64,000 nt of DNA from Massilia terrae (GTDB lineage Bacteria; Pseudomonadota; Gammaproteobacteria; Burkholderiales; Burkholderiaceae_D): the NCBI RefSeq assembly GCF_024753145.1, contig NZ_JANUGU010000007.1:233621-297620 (forward strand), written 5' to 3'. Each line of letters starts with the position of its first letter. Positions within the stretch are counted from its first letter, which is position 1. Made by a program: the position numbers and the translations under genes. Below are positions 1 to 7,755 of this stretch, piece after piece. Below the pieces are notes generated by a model. The model did no database searches, was not told the origin of the DNA, and worked only from the letters and a program-made list of their open reading frames with translations.

Positions 1-151
1 CGCACTTGGCGACCGCATTCTTGTAATTGGTGGCCGCGCTCTCCTTGGCTTGCTGGTAAGCAGTACGCGCATCCGGCACCGCCTGAGCGCGGCAATGGCT
101 CGCCCACAAAATGGCGGCGCCGAGCAGCAGCAGCAAATGTGGCGATCTCAT
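1..151 (-). CDS. Small exported protein, 3' part outside window
   Basis: Read leftwards from an ATG at 151, 50 codons are visible before the window edge. A good ribosome site (AAAAGGAGAG) lies just upstream of the ATG. The product starts MRSPHLLLLLGAAILWAS, a typical Sec signal peptide, followed by a charged Ala/Lys-rich stretch (DARTAYQQAKESAA) with a Cys near the visible end. That stretch resembles the AYDEAKRAC part of the exported protein at 1060-1443, so the two may be distant paralogues in the periplasm. No named family is recognised. The rest of the gene cannot be seen. Confidence 0.6.
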   Translation of the reverse strand, partial: MRSPHLLLLLGAAILWASHCRAQAVPDARTAYQQAKESAATNYKNAVAKC

Positions 152-347
152 CGGGCTCTCCTTTTATTGCTTTTGTTTGTCTTGACAAGGTTTTACGCTG
201 CTTGCCGCAAGTCTTCTGTTCGTTGACGAACACAGCAGCACTGCTGTGCTCGGGTCAGGGCCCGTAGCGTCGGGAGTGCGGCAGCGCACAGAATGGCCGT
301 GTCCGATTGCTTATGCTTGTCACACCATTATTTGCTAGGAGAGCAAC

Positions 348-833
348 ATGAAAGCAATCCGCATCATGGGAACCACGGTCCTCGCCGCCAGCGCCATCCT
401 GGCCGGCTGCGCCAGCAATCGTCCGTACGACAATGGCTACAACAGCGGCTACAACGGCTACAGCAGCGGCTACGGCAACAACCCGCGCGCGGCCTACAAC
501 GGCTACGGCACCATCGAATCGATCCAGGTGGTGCAGGCGAGCGCCGGCACCAGCGGCGCGGGCGCCGTCGTGGGCGGCCTGGTCGGTGCGCTGGCCGGCA
601 ACCAGATCGGCAGCGGCGGCGGACGCACCGCGGCCACGGTGGCAGGCGGCGTCGCCGGCGCGGCGATCGGCAACAGTGTCGAGCGCAACCGCAATGAAGG
701 CGGTGGCCAGCTCTACCAGATCAACGTCCGCATGGACAATGGCGAGTACCGGACGATCACCCAGGACAGCGTGTATGACCTGTCGGTGGGCAACCGGGTG
801 CGCGTGGTCGACGGCCGCGCCTACCGCTATTAA
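348..833 (+). CDS. Glycine-zipper 2TM-domain lipoprotein
   Basis: A 161-residue lipoprotein. The signal peptide ends in the lipobox LAGC with the lipidated Cys at residue 21. A Tyr/Gly/Asn-rich linker (residues 26-53) leads into a glycine zipper (about 71-111, with AGAVVGGLVGALAG and GGVAGAAIGNSVE) and a C-terminal beta-rich tail (121-161) ending in YRY. This is the SlyB/17-kDa-antigen type architecture, generally placed in the outer membrane with a role in envelope integrity. The start is supported by AGGAGAGCAAC upstream. It shares the order zipper, then DDGTxRTxxQ-like tail, with the protein at 8729-9487, so the two are paralogues. Confidence 0.9.
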   Translation: MKAIRIMGTTVLAASAILAGCASNRPYDNGYNSGYNGYSSGYGNNPRAAYNGYGTIESIQVVQASAGTSGAGAVVGGLVGALAGNQIGSGGGRTAATVAGGVAGAAIGNSVERNRNEGGGQLYQINVRMDNGEYRTITQDSVYDLSVGNRVRVVDGRAYRY

Positions 834-862
834 GTGCCGTTCAGCCTGAGAGTGCGACTGAA

Positions 863-1015
863 ATGGGGACTATACTTCTCGTCATCCTGATTCTCGCCCT
901 GATTGGCGTACTGCCGACCTGGAGCCACAGCCGGAACTGGGGCTACGGCCCGGTCGGCGTGACCGGCATCCTGGTCGTGATCCTGGTCGTGCTGCTGGTA
1001 ACGGGGCGACTGTGA
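863..1015 (+). CDS. DUF3309 family small membrane protein
   Basis: A 50-codon gene with two hydrophobic segments: MGTILLVILILALIGVLPTW at the start and GVTGILVVILVVLLVTGRL at the end, joined by a short SHSRNWGYGP loop. The length, the LPTWxHSRxWGYGPSG-like centre and the terminal hydrophobic run are characteristic of DUF3309 proteins, which are tiny inner-membrane proteins of unknown function common in Proteobacteria. It lies 29 bases after the glycine-zipper lipoprotein and 44 bases before the next gene, so co-transcription is likely. No function is assigned. Confidence 0.85.
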   Translation: MGTILLVILILALIGVLPTWSHSRNWGYGPVGVTGILVVILVVLLVTGRL

Positions 1016-1059
1016 GGAACGGGGCCCGCGGCCCCGCACCTGTCAATTCGGAGGTCCAT

Positions 1060-1443
1060 ATGCGATCCATCACCTTTGCCCGAGGCGCCGCCCTCGCCTG
1101 CGCGCTGCTGGCTGCCAATATCGCCAGCGCCCAGGAGCGGCTCAACGACAGCGACGTGCCGCCGGCGGTCGCGCAGAAGCAGAAGCAGGAGATCAGGCAC
1201 GGCGATCCGGCACGCTGGTACAAGCCGCAGTCGCGCCTGCAGAACCTGCACAAGGAAATCGGCGCGGCCTATGACGAAGCCAAGCGGGCATGCGCGCAGG
1301 AGTCGAAGTCGGAGCGCTCGTCCTGCCTGGCCGATGCACGCAGCACCTACCGCAACGATATGGCCAACGCGCGCAACCTGGCCAATGCACCGCCGCCGCA
1401 GATGGGCACGTCGTCCAGCAGCGAAACCAAGTCGGGGCAGTAA
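1060..1443 (+). CDS. Periplasmic hypothetical protein
   Basis: 127 residues. The ATG at 1060 is chosen over an upstream GTG at 1012 because a GGAGG ribosome site ends 4 bases before it and a clean signal peptide follows (MRSITFARGAALACALLA, probable cleavage after ASA). The mature part is charged and helical, with an AYDEAKRACAQ segment and a second Cys in SSCLADARS; two Cys residues about 14 apart could form a disulfide. The C-terminus is Ser/Thr-rich. No named family is recognised. It probably shares a transcript with the DUF3309 gene and ends at the hairpin at 1523-1550. Confidence 0.6.
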   Translation: MRSITFARGAALACALLAANIASAQERLNDSDVPPAVAQKQKQEIRHGDPARWYKPQSRLQNLHKEIGAAYDEAKRACAQESKSERSSCLADARSTYRNDMANARNLANAPPPQMGTSSSSETKSGQ

Positions 1444-1522
1444 GACCGCGCAGTGGGTGTAGAAAGTTAGGCGTGTGAAGGCAGGCGCAGTAGCTGTGTC
1501 ACGTGCAGCAACATCATCACAC

Positions 1523-1550
1523 CGTCGTCCCGGCGCAGGCCGGGACGACG
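1523..1550 (+). terminator. Hairpin repeat acting as likely terminator
   Basis: CGTCGTCCCGG pairs perfectly with CCGGGACGACG around a short GCGCA-type loop and is followed by TTTGTTTG. It is one member of the dispersed hairpin family also seen at 23926-24015 and 28145-28231, and is placed to end the transcript of the gene that stops at 1443. Confidence 0.6.
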
Positions 1551-1629
1551 TTTGTTTGTGCTGGCGTTTAGGCGTGGGGTGACGGCAGTGGCGTCCGGCA
1601 GGACCAGCGTGCGTGGCCACGTCCATACG

Positions 1630-1666
1630 AAAAAAGACGGCGCCCAATCAAAGATTGCGACGCCGC
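1630..1666 (-). terminator. Likely rho-independent terminator
   Basis: On the minus strand a GGCGTCGCAATC / GATTGGGCGCC stem with a 3-base loop runs into GTCTTTTTT. It lies about 120 bases after the stop of the minus-strand gene at 1786-2148 and could end the three-gene transcript that starts at 2914. Confidence 0.55.
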
Positions 1667-1785
1667 TCAAGCCCCACCATATTCCCTTGCCGCACCGGGC
1701 CCCTGCCCGGCGCCGTTCAATCCAGCGCTTGATTTCTTGAGCCCGCCGCGCGGGCCCGCTCGCCAATCGCTGTCAAATATACCGC

Positions 1786-2148
1786 TCAATATGCCATCTG
1801 CTGCGCGCGTTTGCGCTGCAGATACCAGGCCGCCGCGCCCAGTAGGGTGACGATGGCCAGTGCCGGTTTGCCCAGGCGCCGCCTGCGGATGAAGCCCAGC
1901 ACCGTCATCGCGTACGGCGCCAGCACCGAGAGATTGGTGCCGGTCGGCTTGAGCAGCGCATCGGCCCGCGTACGCAGCGCCCAGGTGGCGTGATCGATCA
2001 CCGAGTGGAATATCACCTCGGGCCGGGCGCCGTGCAGGATCTGCGCCTTGGCGTGCACCATGCCGGAGCGGTAGTACTCGCCGTCGCGCATCAACGCGTG
2101 CTTGCGCGCGCTGATATCGTCGCTGCTGCTGTGTGTTTGCTTAGGCAT
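1786..2148 (-). CDS. Hypothetical protein, YqjK-like position
   Basis: 120 residues, basic, with a moderately hydrophobic segment near residues 90-112 (LGKPALAIVTLLGAAAWYLQ) and a basic tail (QRKRAQQ). It is the last gene of a minus-strand trio with a phage-holin-like protein (2164-2550) and a DUF883 protein (2567-2914). This order matches the Enterobacterial yqjD-yqjE-yqjK arrangement, where the third gene is a small, poorly conserved basic protein. The link to YqjK rests on position and character rather than clear sequence similarity. Probably peripheral or single-pass inner membrane. Confidence 0.55.
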   Translation of the reverse strand: MPKQTHSSSDDISARKHALMRDGEYYRSGMVHAKAQILHGARPEVIFHSVIDHATWALRTRADALLKPTGTNLSVLAPYAMTVLGFIRRRRLGKPALAIVTLLGAAAWYLQRKRAQQMAY

Positions 2149-2163
2149 GTAAGTGTTCTCCTT

Positions 2164-2550
2164 TTAAAGCAGCATGTCGCGGTCGTTGCGCAGCTCCTGC
2201 ATGGTGGACGGGAACGACAGCTTGCCCTGCTTGAGCATCGCCACGCCCCACAGCACCAGGGCCGCGGTAATGACCAGGAACACCACGAACATCAGCAGCA
2301 GGATCTTCCAGCCCATGGCGTCCCAGGCCAGCGCCACGATGGTGGCGGTGCCGTAGGCCAGCGCGAACCAGGTCGCCATGATCGCCACCGCGAAAATGGC
2401 CAGCAGCTCGATGACGTGGTTGCGCACTTCTCCCAGCTCCAGCGCCGCCAGCTCGACCCGCGACACCACCAGCCCGAACAGGTTGCGCAGCAAGCTGGAC
2501 ACGCCGCCGATCAGGCCGGGCGAATGTACGACGGTTTCAGTGTCTTCCAT
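2164..2550 (-). CDS. Phage holin family (YqjE-like) membrane protein
   Basis: 128 residues. The N-terminal region (GLIGGVSSLLRNLFGLVVSRVELAALEL) is the amphipathic segment typical of the phage holin 3_6 / YqjE family. Two strong membrane segments follow (about residues 50-74 and 80-107), then a short charged tail. The family is widespread in Proteobacteria as a chromosomal gene beside DUF883 genes; it is not a prophage marker here. It lies 16 bases after the DUF883 gene and 15 before the next, so the three are one operon. The role is probably envelope or ribosome-membrane related, but unproven. Confidence 0.8.
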   Translation of the reverse strand: MEDTETVVHSPGLIGGVSSLLRNLFGLVVSRVELAALELGEVRNHVIELLAIFAVAIMATWFALAYGTATIVALAWDAMGWKILLLMFVVFLVITAALVLWGVAMLKQGKLSFPSTMQELRNDRDMLL

Positions 2551-2566
2551 TACGGTCCCCGGCGGA

Positions 2567-2914
2567 TTAGGAGCGACGAATCAGCATGCCCACGAGCAGG
2601 CCCACGCCCGCTGCCGCCAGTACCGTGCGCCACGGGTTGTCCTTTACATAGACATCGGCCGTGTGCGCCAGTTCCTTGCTTTTTTCGATGGCTTGATCCT
2701 GGTACTGGCCGGCCTTGCCCAGCGCCTGGTCCAGCATGTCCATGCCGCGCGCGCGCAGGTCGTCGGCCTTCTGCCCGGTCAGCGTTGCGGCCGCCTGCAG
2801 CAGGGACTGGGCGTCGCGCACCAGCGTCTTGGTGTCGTCGGCCGTGTCCCGCATGGCGGCGTGGTAGGAACGGCCGCTGCCGTTCAGGCCGCGTGTAAGG
2901 CTGCTGTCTCGCAT
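2567..2914 (-). CDS. DUF883 family (YqjD/ElaB-like) protein
   Basis: 115 residues. A long amphipathic helical region (DDTKTLVRDAQSLLQAAA and on through two further heptad-rich stretches) is followed by the family signature DNPWRTVLAAAGVGLLVGML and a terminal Arg-Arg-Ser. ElaB/YqjD proteins are C-tail-anchored inner-membrane proteins that bind ribosomes in stationary phase in E. coli, and the same topology is expected here. First gene of the trio reading left; a TCAAGAACAAGGAG ribosome site precedes the ATG. Its neighbours, a ferritin-like and an OmpA gene, suit a stationary-phase or stress role. Confidence 0.85.
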   Translation of the reverse strand: MRDSSLTRGLNGSGRSYHAAMRDTADDTKTLVRDAQSLLQAAATLTGQKADDLRARGMDMLDQALGKAGQYQDQAIEKSKELAHTADVYVKDNPWRTVLAAAGVGLLVGMLIRRS

Positions 2915-2956
2915 GGTTGACTCCTTGTTCTTGATGGGTTGGAAAATGGCGCCGGC

Positions 2957-3496
2957 TTACATCGCCAGCAGGTCGCGCATATCGTCGGCGTGCTCCTCCT
3001 CGACCGCCATGATGTCGACCAGCATGTCGCGCGTGGTCGGATCCTTGTCGCCGATCGCGGCGATCATCTGGCGATAAGATTCGATCGCCACCCGCTCGGC
3101 GATCAGGTCGGCGCGCACCATCGCCTGCGCGTCCTCCGACTCGTCGTACTCGGCGTGGCTGCGCGCCGTCAGCGTGGACGGGTTGAAGTTGGGCGAGCCG
3201 TTCAGCTGCACGATGCGCTCGGCGATACGGTCGGCATGTTCCTGCTCCTGCTGCGCATGCTCGAGGAATTCGGCACGCATCTCGGTGCTGTTCGGCCCCT
3301 GCACCGTGTAGTAATGGCGCTTGTAGCGCAGGATGCACAGCAGCTCGGTGGCGAGCGCGTCGTTGAGCATCGCGACCACTGCCTCGCGGTCGGCCTGGTA
3401 GCCCGCGGTGACGGCGCCGTCATCGAGATTGGCGGCGGCGCGGCGGATCGCCGCCACGTCGAAGCCATGGGCCAGCGCGCTTTTCTTGTCTTCCAT
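2957..3496 (-). CDS. Ferritin-like / bacterioferritin-type di-iron protein
   Basis: 179 residues forming a four-helix-bundle pattern. Candidate di-iron ligands are Glu51 in ALATELL, the EQEHAD block at about residues 84-89, a Glu in AERVAIESY, and the EEEHADDM block near residue 170. This spacing fits bacterioferritin/ferritin-like domain proteins, which oxidise and store iron or act as DNA-protecting miniferritins. No signal peptide, so cytoplasmic. It lies 43 bases upstream of the DUF883 operon and 38 bases downstream of the OmpA gene on the same strand, so it may be co-transcribed with either. Exact subfamily (Bfr or Dps-like) cannot be fixed by eye. Confidence 0.8.
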   Translation of the reverse strand: MEDKKSALAHGFDVAAIRRAAANLDDGAVTAGYQADREAVVAMLNDALATELLCILRYKRHYYTVQGPNSTEMRAEFLEHAQQEQEHADRIAERIVQLNGSPNFNPSTLTARSHAEYDESEDAQAMVRADLIAERVAIESYRQMIAAIGDKDPTTRDMLVDIMAVEEEHADDMRDLLAM

Positions 3497-3533
3497 GATG
3501 AATCGATTCCTTTGCGGTTAAAAGTGAAACGGG

Positions 3534-4478
3534 TCAGCGCTGCGACACCCGCGGCGGGATCGGCGTGCCCTCGTTCGACAGCACGATCTCGACCCGGCGG
3601 TTACGCTGGCGGTCGCTGGCGTTGTCGTTCGGCGCCACCGGGAATGCCTCGCCATAGGCCCGTGTCGCGACGCGCTCGCGCGGCACGCCCATGCCGGTCA
3701 GCGCCATCGCCACCGAATTGGCGCGGCGTTGCGACAGGTCCTGGTTGTGCGAGGCGCGCCCTGTGCTGTCGGTAAATCCTTCGACAAGGACGGTCCGGTC
3801 CGGGTTCTGCATCATGACCTCGGCGAGTTTGCGCACGGTGGACATGCCCTCCGGTTTCAGGCTGGCCTTGTCGGTATCGAACAGGATGTCGCCGATCGTG
3901 ACCACGTAGCCGCGCTCGGTCTTGACCGCATGCAGCTCGACCAGGATCGCCTCCAGCCGCGCGGCATGCTCGGACAGCGCCTGGTTCTGGGCCTGTGCCT
4001 GCTGCGCCTGGGCCTGGGCGGCAGCGGCCTGCGCCTGCGCATCCTGGGCCTGCGCCTGGGCCGCCTGGGCCTGGGCCTGGGCGGCGGCGGCATCGGCGCG
4101 CGCCCGGTCGGCCTCGGCGGTGCGCGCCTGCAGCTGGACCTCGGTGCGTTCCTGGCGCACGGTGGCGATGTTCGCCTCGGCCGCCTTGGCGCTGGCCACT
4201 TCCTCGGCGGTCAGGATCTTCTGCTTGGCGAGGTAGGCGAAATGGTCGATCTTGTCGAGCGGTTCGTTCTTGGCGGCGGACGCATTGGCGCGGTCGAGCG
4301 CTTCGGTGGCCTGGCGGAATTCGAGCGGCGCGTACTGCGCCACCTGCGGGTTGTTGCTGGCCTTGACGAATTCGGAGCGGGCCTGGTCGAGCGTCGGGGT
4401 GGTGGTGGGCGCCGAGCTGCAAGCGGCCAGCAGCATGGCGCCGGCCAGTACGGCGGAGTTGAAAAAGTGCTTGCTCAT
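3534..4478 (-). CDS. OmpA-family lipoprotein with DUF4398 domain
   Basis: 314 residues from the ATG at 4478, which has CAGGAGAACAAC before it; the frame stays open further upstream but without a signal peptide. The lipoprotein signal ends LLAACSS. A DUF4398 domain (about residues 30-110) leads into a long Ala/Gln coiled coil (about 115-170, repeats of AQAQAQA) and a C-terminal OmpA domain (about 195-305) with IGDILFDTDKASLKPEG and the peptidoglycan-binding region TDSTGRASHNQDLSQRRANS. The expected role is tethering outer membrane to peptidoglycan. It follows a second DUF4398 lipoprotein, 109 bases upstream. Confidence 0.92.
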   Translation of the reverse strand: MSKHFFNSAVLAGAMLLAACSSAPTTTPTLDQARSEFVKASNNPQVAQYAPLEFRQATEALDRANASAAKNEPLDKIDHFAYLAKQKILTAEEVASAKAAEANIATVRQERTEVQLQARTAEADRARADAAAAQAQAQAAQAQAQDAQAQAAAAQAQAQQAQAQNQALSEHAARLEAILVELHAVKTERGYVVTIGDILFDTDKASLKPEGMSTVRKLAEVMMQNPDRTVLVEGFTDSTGRASHNQDLSQRRANSVAMALTGMGVPRERVATRAYGEAFPVAPNDNASDRQRNRRVEIVLSNEGTPIPPRVSQR

Positions 4479-4587
4479 GTTGTTCTCCTGGGCGCCGCGG
4501 CGGCGCGTGATGGTTGTGGTGCCGCGGAACATGAGACCGGCCTGCCAGGCGTCCTGCCCGGCCATTCGGCATCGTTCCGCCATGGAT

Positions 4588-4971
4588 TTACTGCTGCTGG
4601 TTGGCGCGGTCCACTTCCTGGCGCAGCGCGCGCAGGTCGGCGTCGAGCGCGGCCGAAGCGGCGTTCGCCTTCTCGGAATTGGCCTTGCTTTGTGCCAGCT
4701 TGGCGTCGGCCTCGGCCTGTACCGCCAGCTCGCGCGCCAGCTTGTAGTCCTTGGCCGCGAGCGCCTGGTTCGCCTTGAGCATCTTCTCGCGCGCCATCGT
4801 GATCTCGTCCGGCGCCAAGGTGCCGGCGCCCGCCTCCACGGCGTTCTCGACCGCGTTTTTCGATACCGCCACCTCCGCCGTCGCCGGCGCTTTCTGCGGG
4901 CTGGCGCATGCGGCCAGGCCCAGCAGCACGACACTGCCCGCGATCAGCTTGATGGAAACTTTCCGATTCAT
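4588..4971 (-). CDS. DUF4398 domain lipoprotein
   Basis: 127 residues. Lipoprotein signal ending LAACASPQ, then a helical DUF4398 domain with the family pattern of alternating Ala/Glu/Lys helices (LAPDEITMAREKMLKANQAL, DYKLARELAVQAEADAKLAQ). It ends in Asn/Gln. It sits immediately upstream of the OmpA/DUF4398 gene on the same strand, a common pairing in Burkholderiales, and the two are presumed to be one operon acting at the outer membrane or periplasm. Function unknown. AGGAGAGACCG precedes the ATG. Confidence 0.85.
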   Translation of the reverse strand: MNRKVSIKLIAGSVVLLGLAACASPQKAPATAEVAVSKNAVENAVEAGAGTLAPDEITMAREKMLKANQALAAKDYKLARELAVQAEADAKLAQSKANSEKANAASAALDADLRALRQEVDRANQQQ

Positions 4972-5152
4972 CGGTCTCTCCTGAATTCAATAGATGTAGT
5001 GTCAACTTTGTACGCCCCTTGCCCGGTTAGCTCAGTTCGTTGCCGCACATTCCCCCTGCAAACTGCGTCCGCGCACGGTGCGTTCGCGCACATCGACCCC
5101 TCTGTCTTTCCGCTAATCTCGGCTTCACACATCCTCAGTGGAAGGACTGTCC

Positions 5153-7213
5153 ATGCCCGACACGATCGAGAAACCCCAGGCCACGCAGCAGCGTCCAAGC
5201 CACCGCACGCGCAACGTCGTGCTGTCGGTGGTCGGCGTGCTGGTCGCGATTCCTGTGCTCGCGATCCTGATCCTGCTCACCTTCGACTGGAACCGTGCCA
5301 AGCCCTGGCTGAACGACAAAGTGAGCGATGCGATCGAGCGCCCCTTCGCCATCCGCGGCAACCTGGCGGTGCACTGGGAGCAGCCGGCGCGCGCGATGGC
5401 GCCGCAGGCCCGCACCTGGCGCGACTGGGTGCCCTGGCCGCATCTGTATGCCGACGACGTCCACATCGGCAATCCCGAATGGATGGCCCAGCGCGACATG
5501 GCCAGCGTGCGCCAGTTCTCGTTCTCGCTGAATCCCTTCGGCCTGCTCGGGCACCAGATCTCGGTGCCGGTGCTGCGCTTCGACGGCCCGCAGGCCGAGC
5601 TGCTGCGCACCGACGAAACGCACAACAACTGGACCTTCAAGCGCGAACAGAAGCCGTCCAAATGGCAGCTGGACGTGCAGCGCATCGTCCTGTCCAAGGG
5701 CGTGCTGCTGGTCGACGACGCGGTCAGCAAGACCAAGGTCACGGCCAATATCAACACCCTCGACAACGATCCGACCTACGGCATCGCCTGGACCGTCACC
5801 GGCAGCTACAACGGCGCGCCGGTGGGGGGCGGCGGCAAGGCCGGGGCCGTGCTGTCGCTGGAGAACCAGGGCGCGCCCTTCCCGATCCAGGCCGACATGC
5901 ATTCCGGCCCCAACCGTATCGCGCTGGAAGGCACGGTGACACGCCCGGCTGCGCTGGAAGCGATCGACCTGCGCCTGAAGCTGGCCGGCGCCAGCATGGC
6001 GCGGCTGTATGTCTTCACCCATGTGCTGCTGCCGGAAACGCCGCAGTTCAGCACCGAGGGCCACCTCGTCGGCAAGCTCGGCAAGGGCAACAGCCGCTGG
6101 ACCTACAGCGATTTCAAGGGCAAGGTCGGCTCCTCCGATATCAGCGGCAACCTCACCTTCCAGACCGGCAAGCCGCGCCCGCTGCTGACGGCCACCGTGG
6201 TCTCGCACGAGCTGCTGTTCTCCGACCTCGGGCCCGCCATCGGCGCCGACTCCAACGCCAGCAAGGAAAAGCGCGGTGTCGCCCCGGTGCAGCCGGCCGG
6301 CAAGAAGCTGCCGGTGGAACGCTTCCACACCGAACGCTGGAAGGCGCTCGACGCCGACGTCCATTTCCGCGGCGACCGCATCATCCGCAACAAGAACCTG
6401 CCGCTCACCAAGCTGTCGACCCACCTGATCATGAAGGACGGCGTGCTGACCCTGGCACCGCTCGATTTCGGCTTTGCCGGCGGCTTGCTGCGCAATACCG
6501 TCAAGCTCGATGGCAACAGCGACAAGAGCATCAAGGTCAACGCCGAGGTGCAGGCGCGCCATCTGCAGATCAAGCAGATGTTCCCGGCCGTGCAAAACAT
6601 CCGCCAGGCCACCATCGGTGAGCTCAACGGCGATGCGAAGCTGAGCGCGGTCGGCGATTCGGTGGCGGAAATGCTGGCGCATTCCAACGGCGAGCTCAAA
6701 ACGCTGGTCGAGCAAGGGACTGTGAGCAAGCTGTTGATGGAGGAGATGGGCCTGAACATCGGCAGCATCATCGTGACCAAGCTGTTCGGCGACAGGACCG
6801 TGCAGCTCAACTGCATGGCGTCCGACTTCGACATCAGCGATGGCGTGCTCAAGACCCAGACCTTCATCGCCGACACCGACGAGGCGGTGGTGCAAGTCAA
6901 GGGCACCGTCAACCTGCAGACCGAGCAGATGGACATGACCCTGGACCCGAAGACCAAGGGCCTGCGCCTGTTCTCGCTGCGCTCGCCCCTGTACCTGCGC
7001 GGCACCTTCGCCAAGCCGGACGTCGGCATCGACAAGAAAGTGCTCGCGCTCAAGGCCGGCAGCGCGCTGGCCTTGGGCACGATTGCCGCGCCGGCAGCGC
7101 TGATCCCGCTGATCAACACCGGTCCCGGCAAGGACAGCAATTGCGCCAGGCTGCTGAGCCTGGCCAGCACGCCGCCCAAGGCGCCGCCGCCGGGTGTGAC
7201 AAAAAAACACTGA
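5153..7213 (+). CDS. AsmA family protein
   Basis: 686 residues. The ATG at 5153 is preferred over an in-frame GTG at 5138 because GGAAGGA lies 6-12 bases before it. A single membrane anchor at about residues 22-44 (VVLSVVGVLVAIPVLAILIL) is followed by the AsmA N-terminal pattern (FDWNRAKPWLNDKVSDAIER) and a long beta-rich periplasmic body with the C-terminal AsmA region (TLDPKTKGLRLFSLRSPLYL, GTFAKPDVGID). AsmA-like proteins are bridge-type lipid-transfer or outer-membrane biogenesis factors. The gene is divergent from the DUF4398 operon and appears to stand alone. Confidence 0.9.
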   Translation: MPDTIEKPQATQQRPSHRTRNVVLSVVGVLVAIPVLAILILLTFDWNRAKPWLNDKVSDAIERPFAIRGNLAVHWEQPARAMAPQARTWRDWVPWPHLYADDVHIGNPEWMAQRDMASVRQFSFSLNPFGLLGHQISVPVLRFDGPQAELLRTDETHNNWTFKREQKPSKWQLDVQRIVLSKGVLLVDDAVSKTKVTANINTLDNDPTYGIAWTVTGSYNGAPVGGGGKAGAVLSLENQGAPFPIQADMHSGPNRIALEGTVTRPAALEAIDLRLKLAGASMARLYVFTHVLLPETPQFSTEGHLVGKLGKGNSRWTYSDFKGKVGSSDISGNLTFQTGKPRPLLTATVVSHELLFSDLGPAIGADSNASKEKRGVAPVQPAGKKLPVERFHTERWKALDADVHFRGDRIIRNKNLPLTKLSTHLIMKDGVLTLAPLDFGFAGGLLRNTVKLDGNSDKSIKVNAEVQARHLQIKQMFPAVQNIRQATIGELNGDAKLSAVGDSVAEMLAHSNGELKTLVEQGTVSKLLMEEMGLNIGSIIVTKLFGDRTVQLNCMASDFDISDGVLKTQTFIADTDEAVVQVKGTVNLQTEQMDMTLDPKTKGLRLFSLRSPLYLRGTFAKPDVGIDKKVLALKAGSALALGTIAAPAALIPLINTGPGKDSNCARLLSLASTPPKAPPPGVTKKH

Positions 7214-7370
7214 GGCTGCCAGAGGGTGTGTTAGCGAACAGAGCCAAACTGAGTCGACATTTACTCTGGAGGCAATGGCGCAAACGTGCCATCGCACAAT
7301 TCAGTGATGGGTCCGTTGACGGTACCAACCGCCGGGCCTGATGTGATTACCCACCGATAAGGAGAGCATC

Positions 7371-7592
7371 ATGAAAACGATTAAACATGTGGTAGTGTGC
7401 GCGTCGCTGGCAACCGTGGCGCTGGGCCTGACCGGCTGTGCCGGCATGTCGGCACAGGACCGTAACACCGCGCTCGGCGCCGGCGCCGGCGCCGTGGTCG
7501 GCGGTGCGCTGACCGGCGGCAGCGCAGCCGGCACCGTGGGCGGTGCGGCAGTTGGCGGCGTGATCGGCAACCAGGTCAAGTCGACCCACTGA
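7371..7592 (+). CDS. Small glycine-zipper lipoprotein
   Basis: 73 residues. The lipobox is LTGC, followed by a near-pure glycine zipper (ALGAGAGAVVGGALTGG, AAGTVGGAAVGGVIGNQ). Size and composition resemble OsmB-like osmotically inducible lipoproteins. GGAGAGCATC precedes the ATG and a strong terminator follows at 7617-7641, so it is a monocistronic unit. The motif GTTAGCGAACAGAG at 7230-7243, shared with other small envelope genes in this window, lies about 130 bases upstream. Confidence 0.85.
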   Translation: MKTIKHVVVCASLATVALGLTGCAGMSAQDRNTALGAGAGAVVGGALTGGSAAGTVGGAAVGGVIGNQVKSTH

Positions 7593-7616
7593 TCGCTCAA
7601 CGCAAGCAAGCAAGAC

Positions 7617-7641
7617 GCCCCGTTTCGACGGGGCTTTTTTT
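7617..7641 (+). terminator. Rho-independent terminator
   Basis: A perfect 6-base-pair stem (GCCCCG / CGGGGC) with a 6-base loop is followed by seven T. It ends the small lipoprotein gene. Confidence 0.9.
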
Positions 7642-7664
7642 GCGTTCTTCGTTATCTTAAGCAC

Positions 7665-7690
7665 GTCATTCCCGCGCAGGCGGGAATGAC
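7665..7690. repeat. Dispersed hairpin, GTCATTCCCG type
   Basis: GTCATTCCCG / CGGGAATGAC, 10-base perfect arms around CGCAGG, between convergent genes. It is the AT-containing variant of the hairpin family also seen at 11955-11983. Confidence 0.7.
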
Positions 7691-7755
7691 AGTCTCTCTG
7701 CTAGTGGAAAGATGGCACTTTTACGTTTTTTTACCGACCGCGCGTTGCGCTCCCG

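Larger units (their letters stand above)
1444..1785. other. Intergenic region with two hairpins
   Basis: These 342 bases between convergent genes contain no convincing ORF. They hold a plus-strand hairpin of the dispersed CGTCGTCCCGG family at 1523-1550 and a minus-strand terminator-like hairpin at 1630-1666. Nothing else was recognised. Confidence 0.6.

Noticed and set aside
2164..2550. Prophage indicated by a holin-family gene
   Set aside because: The YqjE-like holin family is chromosomal and sits with DUF883; no other phage gene is nearby.
4252..6621. 789-codon plus-strand ORF crossing the DUF4398/OmpA and AsmA genes
   Set aside because: It runs through two real genes in wrong frames, with no domain or ribosome site; it is a high-GC shadow.
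5135..7297. 720-codon antisense ORF under the AsmA gene
   Set aside because: No recognisable protein features; AsmA on the plus strand has clear family motifs and a ribosome site.
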